The notes under the pieces are model-generated. The model was not told where the DNA came from. It searched no databases and saw only the letters and a list, made by a program, of their open reading frames with translations. Positions 23,225 through 31,729 of a stretch of DNA of 32,220 nucleotides are shown piece by piece (the first letter of the stretch is position 1; every line of letters begins with the position of its first letter). Origin of the DNA: Bacilli bacterium (GTDB taxonomy: Bacteria; Bacillota_I; Bacilli_A; RF39; UBA660); contig JAFQID010000022.1 in assembly GCA_017397685.1 (NCBI GenBank), positions 1-32,220 of the forward strand, written 5' to 3'. The translations under genes and the position numbers were made by a program.

Positions 23225-24655
23225 ATGAATAAGCCTAATATGTTTGATGCGAAAAAGAGAAATGGACATAAACCTGTTTATTATGATTATGAAAATATAG
23301 ATTATGATTTTGGTTTAGGGAAGAAGTATTTTGTTAGAACTTATGGTTGTCAAATGAATGAACATGATTCTGAGAGAATTAAAGGTCTTCTTAGAAGATG
23401 CGGATATAGTGAAAGTGATAGTTATGAAAGTGCTGATATTGTTATTTTAAATACTTGTGCGATTCGTGAGAATGCTCATGATAAAGTATTTGGTTTTTTA
23501 GGTGCTTTAAAGTCTTTGAAGAGAAAAAAAAGTGATTTAATTATTGGGCTTTGTGGGTGTATGGCTCAGGAAGAGAGTGTTGTTGATTCTATTCTTTCTA
23601 AATATAAGTTTGTTGATTTTGTTTGTGGAACACATAATATAGATAAAATACCTTCTATTATAAATGAAGTGATTAAAAGTAATAAGATGCAGGTTGAGGT
23701 ACTTAGTTATGAGGGCGATGTATATGAGGGGATTCCTGTTATTCGTGATAGTAAGTATAGTGCTTGGGTAGATATAATATATGGATGTGATAAGTTTTGT
23801 ACATATTGCATAGTTCCTTATACTCGCGGAACTCAAAGAAGTAGAAAGTATGAGGAAATTGTTAAAGAGGTTAAGGAACTTGTTAAATTAGGATATAAGG
23901 AAGTGACTTTGCTTGGACAAAATGTTAATGCTTATGGTAAGGATTTATATGATAATTATAATCTTGCTAACTTGCTTAATGATGTTGCGGATACTGGTAT
24001 AGAAAGGGTTAGATTTGTGACTAGTCATCCATGGGATTTTACTGATGAGATGATAGAAGTAATTGCTGGGAGAGATAATGTTATGCCATATATTCATCTT
24101 CCTGTTCAAAGTGGAAGTAATAAAATACTTAAACTTATGAATAGAAGATATACTAAGGAAGAGTATTTAACTCTTTATAATAAACTTAGAAATAGTGTTA
24201 AGAATGCGAGTATAACTACTGATATTATTGTTGGTTTTCCTGGTGAGACTGAGGAAGATTTTAATGAAACTTTAGAACTTGTTAATGAATGTAAGTTTGA
24301 TGGAGCGTTTACTTTTGCTTTTTCGCCTCGTGAAAATACGCCTGCGAGTTATTTAAAAGAAACGGTTAGTGAGGATGAAAAACTTGATAGACTTCATAGA
24401 CTTAACGCACTTGTTAATAAATATAGTAATGAAGCTAATAAAAGATTAGAGGGAACTGTTGTTAAGTGTCTTGTTACTGGAGAAAGTGAAAAAGATGATA
24501 GTAAGGTATGTGGATATACTGAAAATATGAAACTTGTTAATATAGTTGCTGATAAGAGTGCTATTGGTAAAATAATAGATGTTAAGATTACTAGTGCTAA
24601 GAGTTTTTCTTTGGATGGTGAATATATTAAAACACATGAGCTTGTTAATAATTAA
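23225..24655 (+). CDS. miaB: tRNA-2-methylthio-N6-dimethylallyladenosine synthase MiaB
   Basis: A 476-residue methylthiotransferase. The N-terminal domain has YFVRTYGCQMNEHDSERI with the first cluster cysteine, LNTCAIRENA and GLCGCMAQ. The radical SAM motif is YGCDKFCTYCIVPYTRGTQR (CxxxCxxC). VTLLGQNVNAYG and HLPVQSGSNKILKLMNR follow, and a TRAM domain closes the protein (about residues 410-472). MiaB adds a methylthio group to i6A37 of tRNAs reading UNN codons. The sequence around RGTQRSR and the presence of the TRAM domain support MiaB rather than MtaB. It starts with AAGGAGAG upstream and is followed by a weak hairpin terminator. Confidence 0.95.
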   Translation: MNKPNMFDAKKRNGHKPVYYDYENIDYDFGLGKKYFVRTYGCQMNEHDSERIKGLLRRCGYSESDSYESADIVILNTCAIRENAHDKVFGFLGALKSLKRKKSDLIIGLCGCMAQEESVVDSILSKYKFVDFVCGTHNIDKIPSIINEVIKSNKMQVEVLSYEGDVYEGIPVIRDSKYSAWVDIIYGCDKFCTYCIVPYTRGTQRSRKYEEIVKEVKELVKLGYKEVTLLGQNVNAYGKDLYDNYNLANLLNDVADTGIERVRFVTSHPWDFTDEMIEVIAGRDNVMPYIHLPVQSGSNKILKLMNRRYTKEEYLTLYNKLRNSVKNASITTDIIVGFPGETEEDFNETLELVNECKFDGAFTFAFSPRENTPASYLKETVSEDEKLDRLHRLNALVNKYSNEANKRLEGTVVKCLVTGESEKDDSKVCGYTENMKLVNIVADKSAIGKIIDVKITSAKSFSLDGEYIKTHELVNN

Positions 24656-24680
24656 ACAATATGTCTTTTCATATTGTTTT
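24654..24680 (+). terminator. Probable terminator of miaB
   Basis: AAACAATATG (24654-24663) pairs with CATATTGTTT (24670-24679) around TCTTTT, starting in the stop codon. The T-run is short. Confidence 0.6.
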
Positions 24681-24699
24681 AATATAGTAGGAGTATTTT

Positions 24700-25326
24700 G
24701 TGAAAATTAATGATACTAGTTTTATAAAATTGTTTGCTTTAATTACTATGATTATTGATCATATTGGTGTAGTTTTTTTTCCTAGTAATTTAATATTTAG
24801 AATTATTGGGAGAGTGTCTTTTCCTCTATTTGCATATTCTACTTTTATTGGTTATAAAAAAACAAGTGATTTAAAAAAATATATGTTTAGAATACTTGTT
24901 TTTGGAGTTATTACTCAGCCGATTTATATGACTCTATTTAATAAGGGTATATTTGATTTTAATATTATGTTTACATTGTTTTTTGAACTTTGTTTACTTT
25001 ATTTATTTGATAAGAAAAAGTATTTGATTATTCCGTTTGTTTATGTTTTATTATATTTTTTAAATATTAATTATTCTTATCAAATTATGTTTTTGGTACC
25101 TATATTTTATTATTTAAGTAATAATTTAATATACTATAGTTTGTCTTTTTTACTTATGAATGTTATATTGCTTTTGAATAGTGAGTTTCTTAATATTTTT
25201 TCTATTTTTGCACTTCCTTTTATGTTTATTAAAACTAATATTAAAATATATATTAATAAATGGTTTTATTATGTAATGTATCCAGGGCATTTATTAATTT
25301 TGTATTTGATAAAGGTATTGTTGTGA
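24700..25326 (+). CDS. TraX-like integral membrane protein
   Basis: A 208-residue protein with about seven or eight hydrophobic helices. The start is a GTG with TAGGAG upstream. N-terminus: FIKLFALITMIIDHIGVVFF, then IIGRVSFPLFAYSTFIGY. The MIIDHIG and GRVSFPLFAY patterns are the hallmark of the TraX family, first known as the F-pilin acetylase but widespread as chromosomal membrane proteins in Firmicutes, where the role is probably acylation of surface molecules. Nothing nearby is conjugative, so a conjugation role is not supported. The promoter of the next operon lies at its 3' end. Confidence 0.82.
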   Translation: MKINDTSFIKLFALITMIIDHIGVVFFPSNLIFRIIGRVSFPLFAYSTFIGYKKTSDLKKYMFRILVFGVITQPIYMTLFNKGIFDFNIMFTLFFELCLLYLFDKKKYLIIPFVYVLLYFLNINYSYQIMFLVPIFYYLSNNLIYYSLSFLLMNVILLLNSEFLNIFSIFALPFMFIKTNIKIYINKWFYYVMYPGHLLILYLIKVLL

Positions 25327-25332
25327 TATAAT
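25324..25332 (+). promoter_or_regulatory. Extended -10 promoter of the HAD-MBL-priA operon
   Basis: TG at 25324-25325 plus TATAAT (25327-25332), 18 nt before the next start. A weak TTGATA lies 15 nt upstream of the -10. Confidence 0.5.
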
Positions 25333-25350
25333 TAAAGAAGGAGGATGTTT

Positions 25351-25857
25351 ATGGAAAAGAAAAGATTATATATTGATTTTGATGGGGTTGTTTTAGATAC
25401 TATTTCTATGTTATATAAAGCTTTTGATGAAACTGGTATAAATCCTGATGATAAGGTTAAGGTCGCTGAGTTTTATGAGGAGTTTGATTTTGAAACTATT
25501 GTTAATGATGATTTAATTATTAATAATTCTATTGATAATATTAGAAAACTTGTTGATAGTAATCTTTTTGAGATTAGTTTTCTTACTCATATTCATTCGC
25601 TTGATGAAGGGGTTATTAAAGTTAAATATGTAAGAAAATATTTTAAAGATATATCTGTAATACTTGCACCTAGAGAGATATCTAAGACTATGATTGTTCA
25701 TAGTGAGGGAGCTATTTTAGTTGATGATTATTCTGGTAATTTAAAAGAGTGGGAAGAAGCTGGAGGAATTGCGATTAGATTTAATCAAAAACTTGATAGT
25801 AAAGGGTATAATACTATTAATGATTTATCTAAACTGATTGATATGTTTAAGGAGTGA
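25351..25857 (+). CDS. HAD-like hydrolase (nucleotidase-type)
   Basis: A 168-residue protein. ATG 25351 is preferred because AGGAGG (25339-25344) lies 6 nt upstream; the in-frame ATG at 25345 abuts that site. Motif I is LYIDFDGVVLDTI (nucleophile Asp near residue 9), motif II FEISFLTHIHS, and motif III AILVDDYSGNLKEWEEAGG with the GIAIRFN strand. The VDDYSxNLxxWxxxGG pattern resembles 5'-nucleotidase/YorS-like HAD proteins, so a nucleotide or sugar phosphatase is likely; the substrate is unknown. It is followed by the MBL gene with 2 nt between them and is the first gene of an operon leading to priA. Confidence 0.78.
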   Translation: MEKKRLYIDFDGVVLDTISMLYKAFDETGINPDDKVKVAEFYEEFDFETIVNDDLIINNSIDNIRKLVDSNLFEISFLTHIHSLDEGVIKVKYVRKYFKDISVILAPREISKTMIVHSEGAILVDDYSGNLKEWEEAGGIAIRFNQKLDSKGYNTINDLSKLIDMFKE

Positions 25858-25859
25858 AT

Positions 25860-26390
25860 ATGAAAGTTGAAAAAATAGTTAATGGATTTTTAGATGAAAA
25901 CTGTTATATAATTAGTAATAATGAAAAAGAGTGTCTTATAGTTGATCCTGGTAGTGAAGGAGAGAAAATAGTTAGTTTTATAAGAATGAATGGATATAAA
26001 GTTATTGGTATTTTAATAACACATTATCATTTTGATCATGTTGGTGAGCTTGATTTTGTAAAGAATGCTTTTATGATAGATACTGTTATTGATTATAAAA
26101 ATAAGGGAAAGATTAGTCTTGGAGGTTTTGAGTTTCAAGTAATTGAGAATTTTGGACATACTATGGACAGCGCGAGTTTTTATTTTGATAATAATAATAT
26201 ATTGTTTAGTGGAGATTTTATTTTTAAGGAAACTATTGGTAATTATGAAAAAAATCATGAACTTGATATGGCTAACTCTTTAAAAGTATTTAAGTATATG
26301 AATGAAAATGTAATTATTTATCCTGGGCATGGGGATGAAACTAATGTTAAGCATGAACTTGAGTTTAATCCTTTTTTAAGAGGTTTATAA
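25860..26390 (+). CDS. Metallo-beta-lactamase fold hydrolase (glyoxalase II-like)
   Basis: A 176-residue protein. The true start is ATG 25860 behind AAGGAG (25849-25854), rather than the in-frame GTG 25854 inside that site. Zinc ligands of the glyoxalase II type are all visible: ITHYHFDHVGE (HxHxDH), NFGHTMDS, LFSGDFIFK and IIYPGHGDET. It is shorter than true glyoxalase II (about 250 residues) because the substrate-binding C-terminal domain is missing, as in the common bacterial YcbL-like single-domain proteins. It probably hydrolyses a thioester or similar small molecule in the cytoplasm. It overlaps priA by 1 nt. Confidence 0.88.
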   Translation: MKVEKIVNGFLDENCYIISNNEKECLIVDPGSEGEKIVSFIRMNGYKVIGILITHYHFDHVGELDFVKNAFMIDTVIDYKNKGKISLGGFEFQVIENFGHTMDSASFYFDNNNILFSGDFIFKETIGNYEKNHELDMANSLKVFKYMNENVIIYPGHGDETNVKHELEFNPFLRGL

Positions 26391-28567
26391 TGATTGCAAG
26401 TGTTTTAGTAGAGTATAATACTAAAGCTTTAAATAAGGTGTTTGATTATATAATACCAGATGTAATTAAAAATGAAATTAGGGTTGGACATAAAGTAATA
26501 GTACCTTTTGCTAGTAAGGTTATAGAGGGATTTGTTTTAAATATTCATGATAATTATGATAAGGATACTAATTATAGAGAAGTTATTGATATATCTCAGC
26601 GAGAGTTTTATTTAAATGAAGAGTTATTATCTTTGGGTAATGAGATGAGTGAGGAACTTGTTTGTAGTAAGATAAGTGCTTATCAAACTATGCTTCCTAA
26701 GGCATATAAGGCTAGTATTAAAACTAATTTAAGTAAGAAGTATATTAGTTATGTTATGCTTAATGAAAGTGTTGATATAGATAAGTATATACTTATGAAT
26801 AAAAGAAATAAAAGAGAGTGTGAGATACTTTTAAGTTTAAAAGATGGAAGAAAAGTTAAGAGTGAGTTTCCAAGTGCAAGTATAAATAAGTTAATAGAAA
26901 AAAATATTATATATTTGGTTAAGGAAGAAGTAAGTAGATTAAATACTTCTGATTTTGTATGTAATGAAAATGTTGTTTTAAATAAAGAGCAGTTGGAAGT
27001 TTATAATACAATATTAGGGGTTAATGAAAATAATATTTTTCTTTTACATGGTGTGACTGGTAGTGGTAAGACAGAAATTTATATTAAGTTAATAGATGAC
27101 ATGTTAAAAAAGGGAAAGAGAGCAATAGTTTTAGTTCCTGAGATTTCTCTTACTCCTCAAATTATATCTAAGTTTAAGTCTAGGTTTGGAGATATACTAG
27201 CGGTTTTGCATTCAGGACTAAGTGATGGTGAGAGATATGATGAGTATAGAAAGATTATGTCTGGAGATATATCTATAGTAGTTGGAGCTAGGAGTGCTGT
27301 TTTTGCTCCGCTTGATAATATTGGTCTTATAATTGTTGATGAGTGTCAAAGTACTACTTATAAACAAGAGAGTAATCCTAAGTATAATGCGATTGATATA
27401 GCTATTAAAAGATGCAATTATCATAATGCTAAGTGTGTTTTAGGTAGTGCAACTCCTTTGCTTGAACAATATGCTAGGGGCTTAAAAGGCGTTTATAAAT
27501 TAGTTAGTCTTGATAAGAGAGTTAGTGGTAATAATCCAAGCACTGTTATTGTAGATATGATGGAAGAAGTTAAAAAAAGAAATTTTGTTATTAGTAGTGT
27601 TTTGGATGAAGAAATAAAAAAATGTTTAAGTGATGGAAGACAAGCTATTATTTTACTTAATAGAAGAGGTTATTCAACTTTTGTTAGCTGCAGTAGTTGT
27701 GGATTTGTTTATAAATGTCCTAATTGTGATATTTCTTTAACTTATTATAAAAGTTCTAATAGTTTATCTTGTCATTACTGTGGGTATAGAACTTCTTTTA
27801 AAGAAGAATGTCCTAAGTGCAAGGAAAAGGCTATTAATAATCTTGGACTTGGTACTGAAAAGTTAGAAGCTTTACTCAAAGAAAAATACGAGGGAGCAAG
27901 AGTTCTTAGAATGGATCATGATACGACTAGGGGTAAGAATGCTCATCATAAAATGGTAGAGGATTTTAAGAATAAAAATTATGATATATTAGTTGGAACT
28001 CAAATGATTTCTAAAGGACATAATTTTAATAATGTTACGGTTGTTGGTATTATAAATATAGATGCTTCACTTAATATTCCTGATTTTAGAAGTAGTGAGA
28101 GAACTTTTGAACTTCTTATGCAGACTGGCGGGAGAGCATCTAGATATGATTTACCTGGTAAGGTTATTGTTCAAACATATAATCCAGATAATTTTATTTT
28201 TGATTATTTTAAAAAGTGTGATTATAAAGGATTTTTTAAACATGAAATGAGTATTAGGAAGAAACTAGGGTATACTCCATATTATTATTTATGTTTGATT
28301 AAAATAGTTAGTAATAGTTATGAAAAATCAAGGGATGAAGCTAGTAAAATAAAGAAATATTTAGATAATAAACTTAGTGAAGAGTTTATTATACTAGGAC
28401 CTAGCGTTGGAAATATTGTAAGAGTTAATAATAAATATAATTTTAGTATTATTATTAAATATAAGAAAATAAATAATTTACTTGAAGTTTTGAATGATTT
28501 AAGTTATACTTATATTAATAATAAGGTGAGTATTGATATAGATATTAATCCTTATAATTTATTTTAA
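26390..28567 (+). CDS. priA: Primosomal helicase PriA
   Basis: A 725-residue protein, slightly short for PriA (usually 730-810). It has an N-terminal 3'-DNA-binding domain (about 1-105), Walker A LLHGVTGSGKTEIYI, motif IV-VI elements RMDHDTTRGKN and LMQTGGRASRYDLPGKVI, and a zinc region with paired cysteines (CSSCGFVYKCPNC, CHYCG, CPKC). PriA reloads the replicative helicase at stalled forks. The motif II box reads IIVDECQSTTYKQ, where most PriA proteins have DEEH followed by xSYKQ, and the following YHARD is YNAID. The catalytic Asp-Glu pair is kept. It starts in a TAATG overlap with the MBL gene. Confidence 0.95.
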   Translation: MIASVLVEYNTKALNKVFDYIIPDVIKNEIRVGHKVIVPFASKVIEGFVLNIHDNYDKDTNYREVIDISQREFYLNEELLSLGNEMSEELVCSKISAYQTMLPKAYKASIKTNLSKKYISYVMLNESVDIDKYILMNKRNKRECEILLSLKDGRKVKSEFPSASINKLIEKNIIYLVKEEVSRLNTSDFVCNENVVLNKEQLEVYNTILGVNENNIFLLHGVTGSGKTEIYIKLIDDMLKKGKRAIVLVPEISLTPQIISKFKSRFGDILAVLHSGLSDGERYDEYRKIMSGDISIVVGARSAVFAPLDNIGLIIVDECQSTTYKQESNPKYNAIDIAIKRCNYHNAKCVLGSATPLLEQYARGLKGVYKLVSLDKRVSGNNPSTVIVDMMEEVKKRNFVISSVLDEEIKKCLSDGRQAIILLNRRGYSTFVSCSSCGFVYKCPNCDISLTYYKSSNSLSCHYCGYRTSFKEECPKCKEKAINNLGLGTEKLEALLKEKYEGARVLRMDHDTTRGKNAHHKMVEDFKNKNYDILVGTQMISKGHNFNNVTVVGIINIDASLNIPDFRSSERTFELLMQTGGRASRYDLPGKVIVQTYNPDNFIFDYFKKCDYKGFFKHEMSIRKKLGYTPYYYLCLIKIVSNSYEKSRDEASKIKKYLDNKLSEEFIILGPSVGNIVRVNNKYNFSIIIKYKKINNLLEVLNDLSYTYINNKVSIDIDINPYNLF

Positions 28568-28587
28568 GTGAAAGGTATGTGATTGTA

Positions 28588-30210
28588 ATGCATATTGATA
28601 AGATGATTAAAAAAGAGATAATTGGTGTTATATTAACTACGATTATTTTATTAACTGTTTTTATAGGAGTTTCTTATGCTTCATTCTTTTCAGTTGATGA
28701 GGGTGAAGAGTTAGTAATAGAAGTAGGAGATATAGATGTTACTTTTTGTAAAGATGTAAGTTGTGGTGAAGCTTATTCAAACTATGGAAAAGTAATAGGT
28801 CTTCAAACAGTTGATGGAGTAAGTACACCAAGTGCGATATACCCTTATGAAACTACAGCGGAGGCACTAGAGAGCACACCATATATATTTAATGTAGAAA
28901 ATACTGGTCAAATGAAAGTGTATTTTAATGCATTTTTAGTTGAAGATACTGATTTTGTTCCAAGTGATAGTTATTCAAGTTATACATCTATTACAGAACT
29001 ATATAGTAATCATGTGAAGATAGGGGTATCGGAATGCACTGGAGGTAATATAAATACTACTGATGTAGATGTATTTACTTTTGGAGAATTAACAAATGGA
29101 AAAATAATTGATAATGTAGAAATAAATACTGGAGAAGATAAGACATACTGTGTATGGACTTGGCTTGATAATAGTGCTCCTAATGAAGTACAAGAGACAT
29201 ATTTTGTAGCTAATTTAAACTTTACTGCTGAGTATGTGCCTGCTGAACCTATGTCTTTATATGAGAAAATACTTGCTGATAATCCGACAATAAAAGATGA
29301 TAATGCTGACCTTTTTGAAAATGTTGCTGATGAAGAGAGTGAATCGGGATTATTTAGGACAACAGATTTAACAAAAACAGAAGATGTAGATGGAGATGGA
29401 ACAGGAGAAGAAGTCCTATACTTTAGAGGAGCGGTAACAAATAACTATGTAGTATTCGCGGGATATTGCTGGAGAATAGTTAGAACAAATGAAAGTGGAG
29501 AAAGTATAAAACTAAGGTATGGAGGAGAACCAACAACCTCGGGTGATAACTATGTATGTCCTAAAACAGGAACTAAAGTAAAAATAAATAATACAGATTA
29601 TTCGTTTAGTTATAATGCGCAATATGATGATTCTAAATATGTAAAATGGGTACATGAAGATGGAATGGATAGTAATGCAAAAACACAAGTAGAAACATGG
29701 TATACAAATGAAATAGAAACACAAGGAGAAGCAATAACGAACTTAATAATAGATGAGCCATATTGTAATGATACATCAGTTGGAAGCACAAGTAGTTCAT
29801 CGACATATTATGGAGCATATACAAGACTAGATACAAATAAAAGTCCTCAATTTAAATGTCCAAATGCATCTGATAAATACACAGTAGATGCAACAAAAGG
29901 AAATGGAAAGCTTTCTAAACCGGTAGCATTATTAACAGCTGATGAAGTAGCATATGCTGGTGGTGTTAATGGTACTAGTAATTACACTTATTACTTATAC
30001 ATAAGTGCTCATTATTGGACAATGAGCCCCAGCCACTGGACTGGCTCTTATGCGTATGAGTTTCGCTTGAACTCTGCGGGCTACCCCGACCGCTACTACG
30101 TGTCCACTACTTACGGCTTGCTGCCCTCAGTTTCCCTTAGTAGCGAGGCAATGGTAGCAGATGGAGGAACTGGAGAGTACAATAATCCATATATAATTGT
30201 TGCAAACTAG
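28588..30210 (+). CDS. Membrane-anchored surface protein with a candidate hypervariable C-terminal region
   Basis: About 540 residues (start at ATG 28588; an in-frame GTG at 28579 is possible). A basic start and a hydrophobic segment (IIGVILTTIILLTVFIGVSY, about residues 10-29) form a signal or anchor. The next region, SFFSVDEGEELVIEVGDI, recalls SipW-dependent secreted proteins (TasA-like), with a beta-rich domain to about residue 230. The second half has YFRGAVTNNYVVFAGYCWRI, KPVALLTADEVAYAGG and YWTMSPSHWTG, and ends LPSVSLSSEAMVADG. This architecture recurs in surface proteins of gut Firmicutes and resembles C-type-lectin/FGE-like folds. Residues about 478-521 are encoded by an abrupt GC-rich island (see the next entry). 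Codon use is otherwise A-ending (ATA, ACA, GGA, GTA), unlike the T-ending codons of the housekeeping genes, suggesting a different history. Ligand unknown. Confidence 0.75.
   Translation: MHIDKMIKKEIIGVILTTIILLTVFIGVSYASFFSVDEGEELVIEVGDIDVTFCKDVSCGEAYSNYGKVIGLQTVDGVSTPSAIYPYETTAEALESTPYIFNVENTGQMKVYFNAFLVEDTDFVPSDSYSSYTSITELYSNHVKIGVSECTGGNINTTDVDVFTFGELTNGKIIDNVEINTGEDKTYCVWTWLDNSAPNEVQETYFVANLNFTAEYVPAEPMSLYEKILADNPTIKDDNADLFENVADEESESGLFRTTDLTKTEDVDGDGTGEEVLYFRGAVTNNYVVFAGYCWRIVRTNESGESIKLRYGGEPTTSGDNYVCPKTGTKVKINNTDYSFSYNAQYDDSKYVKWVHEDGMDSNAKTQVETWYTNEIETQGEAITNLIIDEPYCNDTSVGSTSSSSTYYGAYTRLDTNKSPQFKCPNASDKYTVDATKGNGKLSKPVALLTADEVAYAGGVNGTSNYTYYLYISAHYWTMSPSHWTGSYAYEFRLNSAGYPDRYYVSTTYGLLPSVSLSSEAMVADGGTGEYNNPYIIVAN
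30022..30150 (+). other. GC-rich candidate variable region (DGR VR-like)
   Basis: GC is about 56% over 30021-30150 (73 of 130 by hand count) inside a gene and genome that are far more AT-rich, with sharp edges on both sides. Many codons end in C (AGC, CCC, CAC, CGC, TAC, GAC, GGC, TCC) at surface-type positions, as produced when AAC-type template codons are mutated at adenines in diversity-generating retroelements. It lies at the 3' end of the gene, the normal place for a variable region. No template repeat or reverse transcriptase gene is present in this window, so the assignment rests on composition, position and protein type. Confidence 0.5.
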
Positions 30211-30230
30211 GTTCGAATCGCGTAAAGATG

Positions 30231-30267
30231 TCATTGACCCCTGAATGACCATGCCCTGTTGGGCATG
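30231..30267. other. GC-rich hairpin downstream of the variable-region gene
   Basis: CATGCCC (30250-30256) and GGGCATG (30261-30267) form a 7-bp stem with loop TGTT. Just before it is a weaker stem, TCATT (30231-30235) with AATGA (30244-30248). The 70 nt from 30211 are about 50% GC. There is no T-run, so it is not a standard terminator. A short hairpin downstream of the variable region is a known cis-element of some retroelement targets. Confidence 0.45.
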
Positions 30268-30504
30268 TATGGACACTAGGTTTTGCAAATATGAATAATA
30301 GAAAAGTTAATTAATTTGGTTCTAAATAATCTGGTGTGAAGTAAGGAAGATGAAAATCTTGGTTCAATAAAATTTAGTGTGAAATGGAGATGTAAAATTC
30401 ATCTCTGTTTTTATATGTTAGAATTATAATAAATAATAACAAAAATATAAAGAAAAGGTGGTATGAATGAAAGATTATTATGATTAAGTCAAAAGGAAAT
30501 TAAA

Positions 30505-30640
30505 ATATTAAAATTGTATATATATTTGAATTATGAATGATATGTAGGTATATAAAAGATAATTATTAGTGGTTTGATAATTAATTTTTATATACTTTTT
30601 GTTTGTTTGAAAGTTAGAATTAGTGATTTGAATTATATAT
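30505..30640. repeat. Structured repeat element, copy 2
   Basis: Resembles 5055-5190. The arms are GTATATAAAA (30548-30557) and TTTTATATAC (30586-30595), followed by TTTTT. The rest of the gap 30211-30704 holds the hairpin above and, at about 30457-30500, a ribosome binding site (AAGGTGG) before ATGAATGAAAGATTATTATG, which stops after six codons; this may be the start of a decayed gene. I see no other gene in this stretch. Confidence 0.6.
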
Positions 30641-30722
30641 TTCTTTTATGTATTATGTCTTTGGATGTGAAGTAATTATATATATTTAAAAACAATAGAA
30701 AGATATGATGGAAAGGAAATAT

Positions 30723-31610
30723 ATGAATTATTATAATGAAATAAAAAATAAACTAATAGATAATGAAGTATTTTCAAGAGTAAAAGATTATTCAAAAGAA
30801 AGACATAAAGTAATTACTTATTATGAAATAGGAAGATTACTTAATGAAGCAGGTGGAAAATATGGAGATAATATAATAGATGAATATTCTAAAAAATTAG
30901 TTCAAGAAGTAGGCAAAAAATATAATAGAAGAACTCTATTTAGAATGAGGCAATTCTATAATGTATTTAGTAATGAAAAAGTGTCTACACTGTGGACACT
31001 TTTGACTTGGAGCCATATTAGATTATTATTTGGCTTAAATTATAATTCTATAAATTATTATATTCAAGTTATAATAAGCAAACATATTTCAGTTAGAGAA
31101 TTAGAATATAAAATAAAATCTAAAGAGTATGAAAGATTATCAGAAGATACTAAAAATAAACTAATAACTAAAGATAGTCTCGAAATAAAAGATTTTGTAT
31201 CTAATCCCATTTTAATTAAAAATAAAAATAATATAGATTTAGTTAGTGAAAAGGCATTACAAAATTTAATTCTAGAAGATATAGAATCTTTTATGAAAGA
31301 ATTGGGTAATTCTTTTAGTTTTATAGGAAGTGAGTATAAAATTAGAATAGGTAACACTTATAATTATATAGATTTATTATTATTTAATTACGAATATAAT
31401 TGCTTTGTAGTTATAGAATTAAAAGTAACTGCCCTTAAAAAAGAATATATTGGACAGATAGAAGTATATATGAATTATATTGATGAAAATATAAAGAAGA
31501 TTAATCAAGATAAAACTATAGGGATTATAATTTGTAAGCATGATAATAAATATATAATAGAGTATTGTTCAGATGATAGGATTATATCAAGAGAATATGA
31601 ATTAATTTGA
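30723..31610 (+). CDS. DUF1016 (YhcG-type) PD-(D/E)XK nuclease family protein
   Basis: About 295 residues. The frame opens at ATG 30705, but GAAAGGA at 30711-30717 favours ATG 30723, giving MNYYNEIKNKLIDNEVFSRV, a typical family start. The N-terminal helical domain (to about residue 140) has YYEIGRLLNEAGGKYGDNII, RTLFRMRQFYNVFSNEKV and the WTLLTWSHIRLLFGL core. The C-terminal nuclease domain has NYIDLLLFNYEYNCFVVIEL followed by K (Asp and ExK catalytic residues), then GQIEVYMNYID (QxxxY). Such proteins are predicted nucleases of unclear biology, often next to restriction or mobile genes. Its decayed relative lies at 4851-5067. A-rich codon use supports recent transfer. An Rpn-type gene follows. 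Confidence 0.88.
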   Translation: MNYYNEIKNKLIDNEVFSRVKDYSKERHKVITYYEIGRLLNEAGGKYGDNIIDEYSKKLVQEVGKKYNRRTLFRMRQFYNVFSNEKVSTLWTLLTWSHIRLLFGLNYNSINYYIQVIISKHISVRELEYKIKSKEYERLSEDTKNKLITKDSLEIKDFVSNPILIKNKNNIDLVSEKALQNLILEDIESFMKELGNSFSFIGSEYKIRIGNTYNYIDLLLFNYEYNCFVVIELKVTALKKEYIGQIEVYMNYIDENIKKINQDKTIGIIICKHDNKYIIEYCSDDRIISREYELI

Positions 31611-31700
31611 TTAGATATTAGCAAATATAAAAAATATTAAATATAGTCTTTGATTTTAATGATGTAGAGTTAATTATTAATGGAAATGAAAGAATTTTTT

Positions 31701-31729
31701 AATGTAAATTTGATTATTTACATTTTTTT
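31701..31729 (+). terminator. Intrinsic terminator after the DUF1016 gene
   Basis: AATGTAAAT (31701-31709) pairs with ATTTACATT (31716-31724), followed by a T-run. It lies 90 nt after the stop codon. Confidence 0.8.

Noticed and set aside
24700-25326. TraX-like gene as evidence of a conjugative element
   Set aside because: No other conjugation or plasmid gene is nearby, and TraX-family proteins are common chromosomal membrane proteins in Firmicutes.
30209-30220. GGTTCGAATC just after the surface protein stop codon, resembling a tRNA T-loop
   Set aside because: The flanking bases do not form the T-stem and no acceptor, D or anticodon arm can be drawn around it, so it is not a tRNA gene or an evident tRNA fragment.
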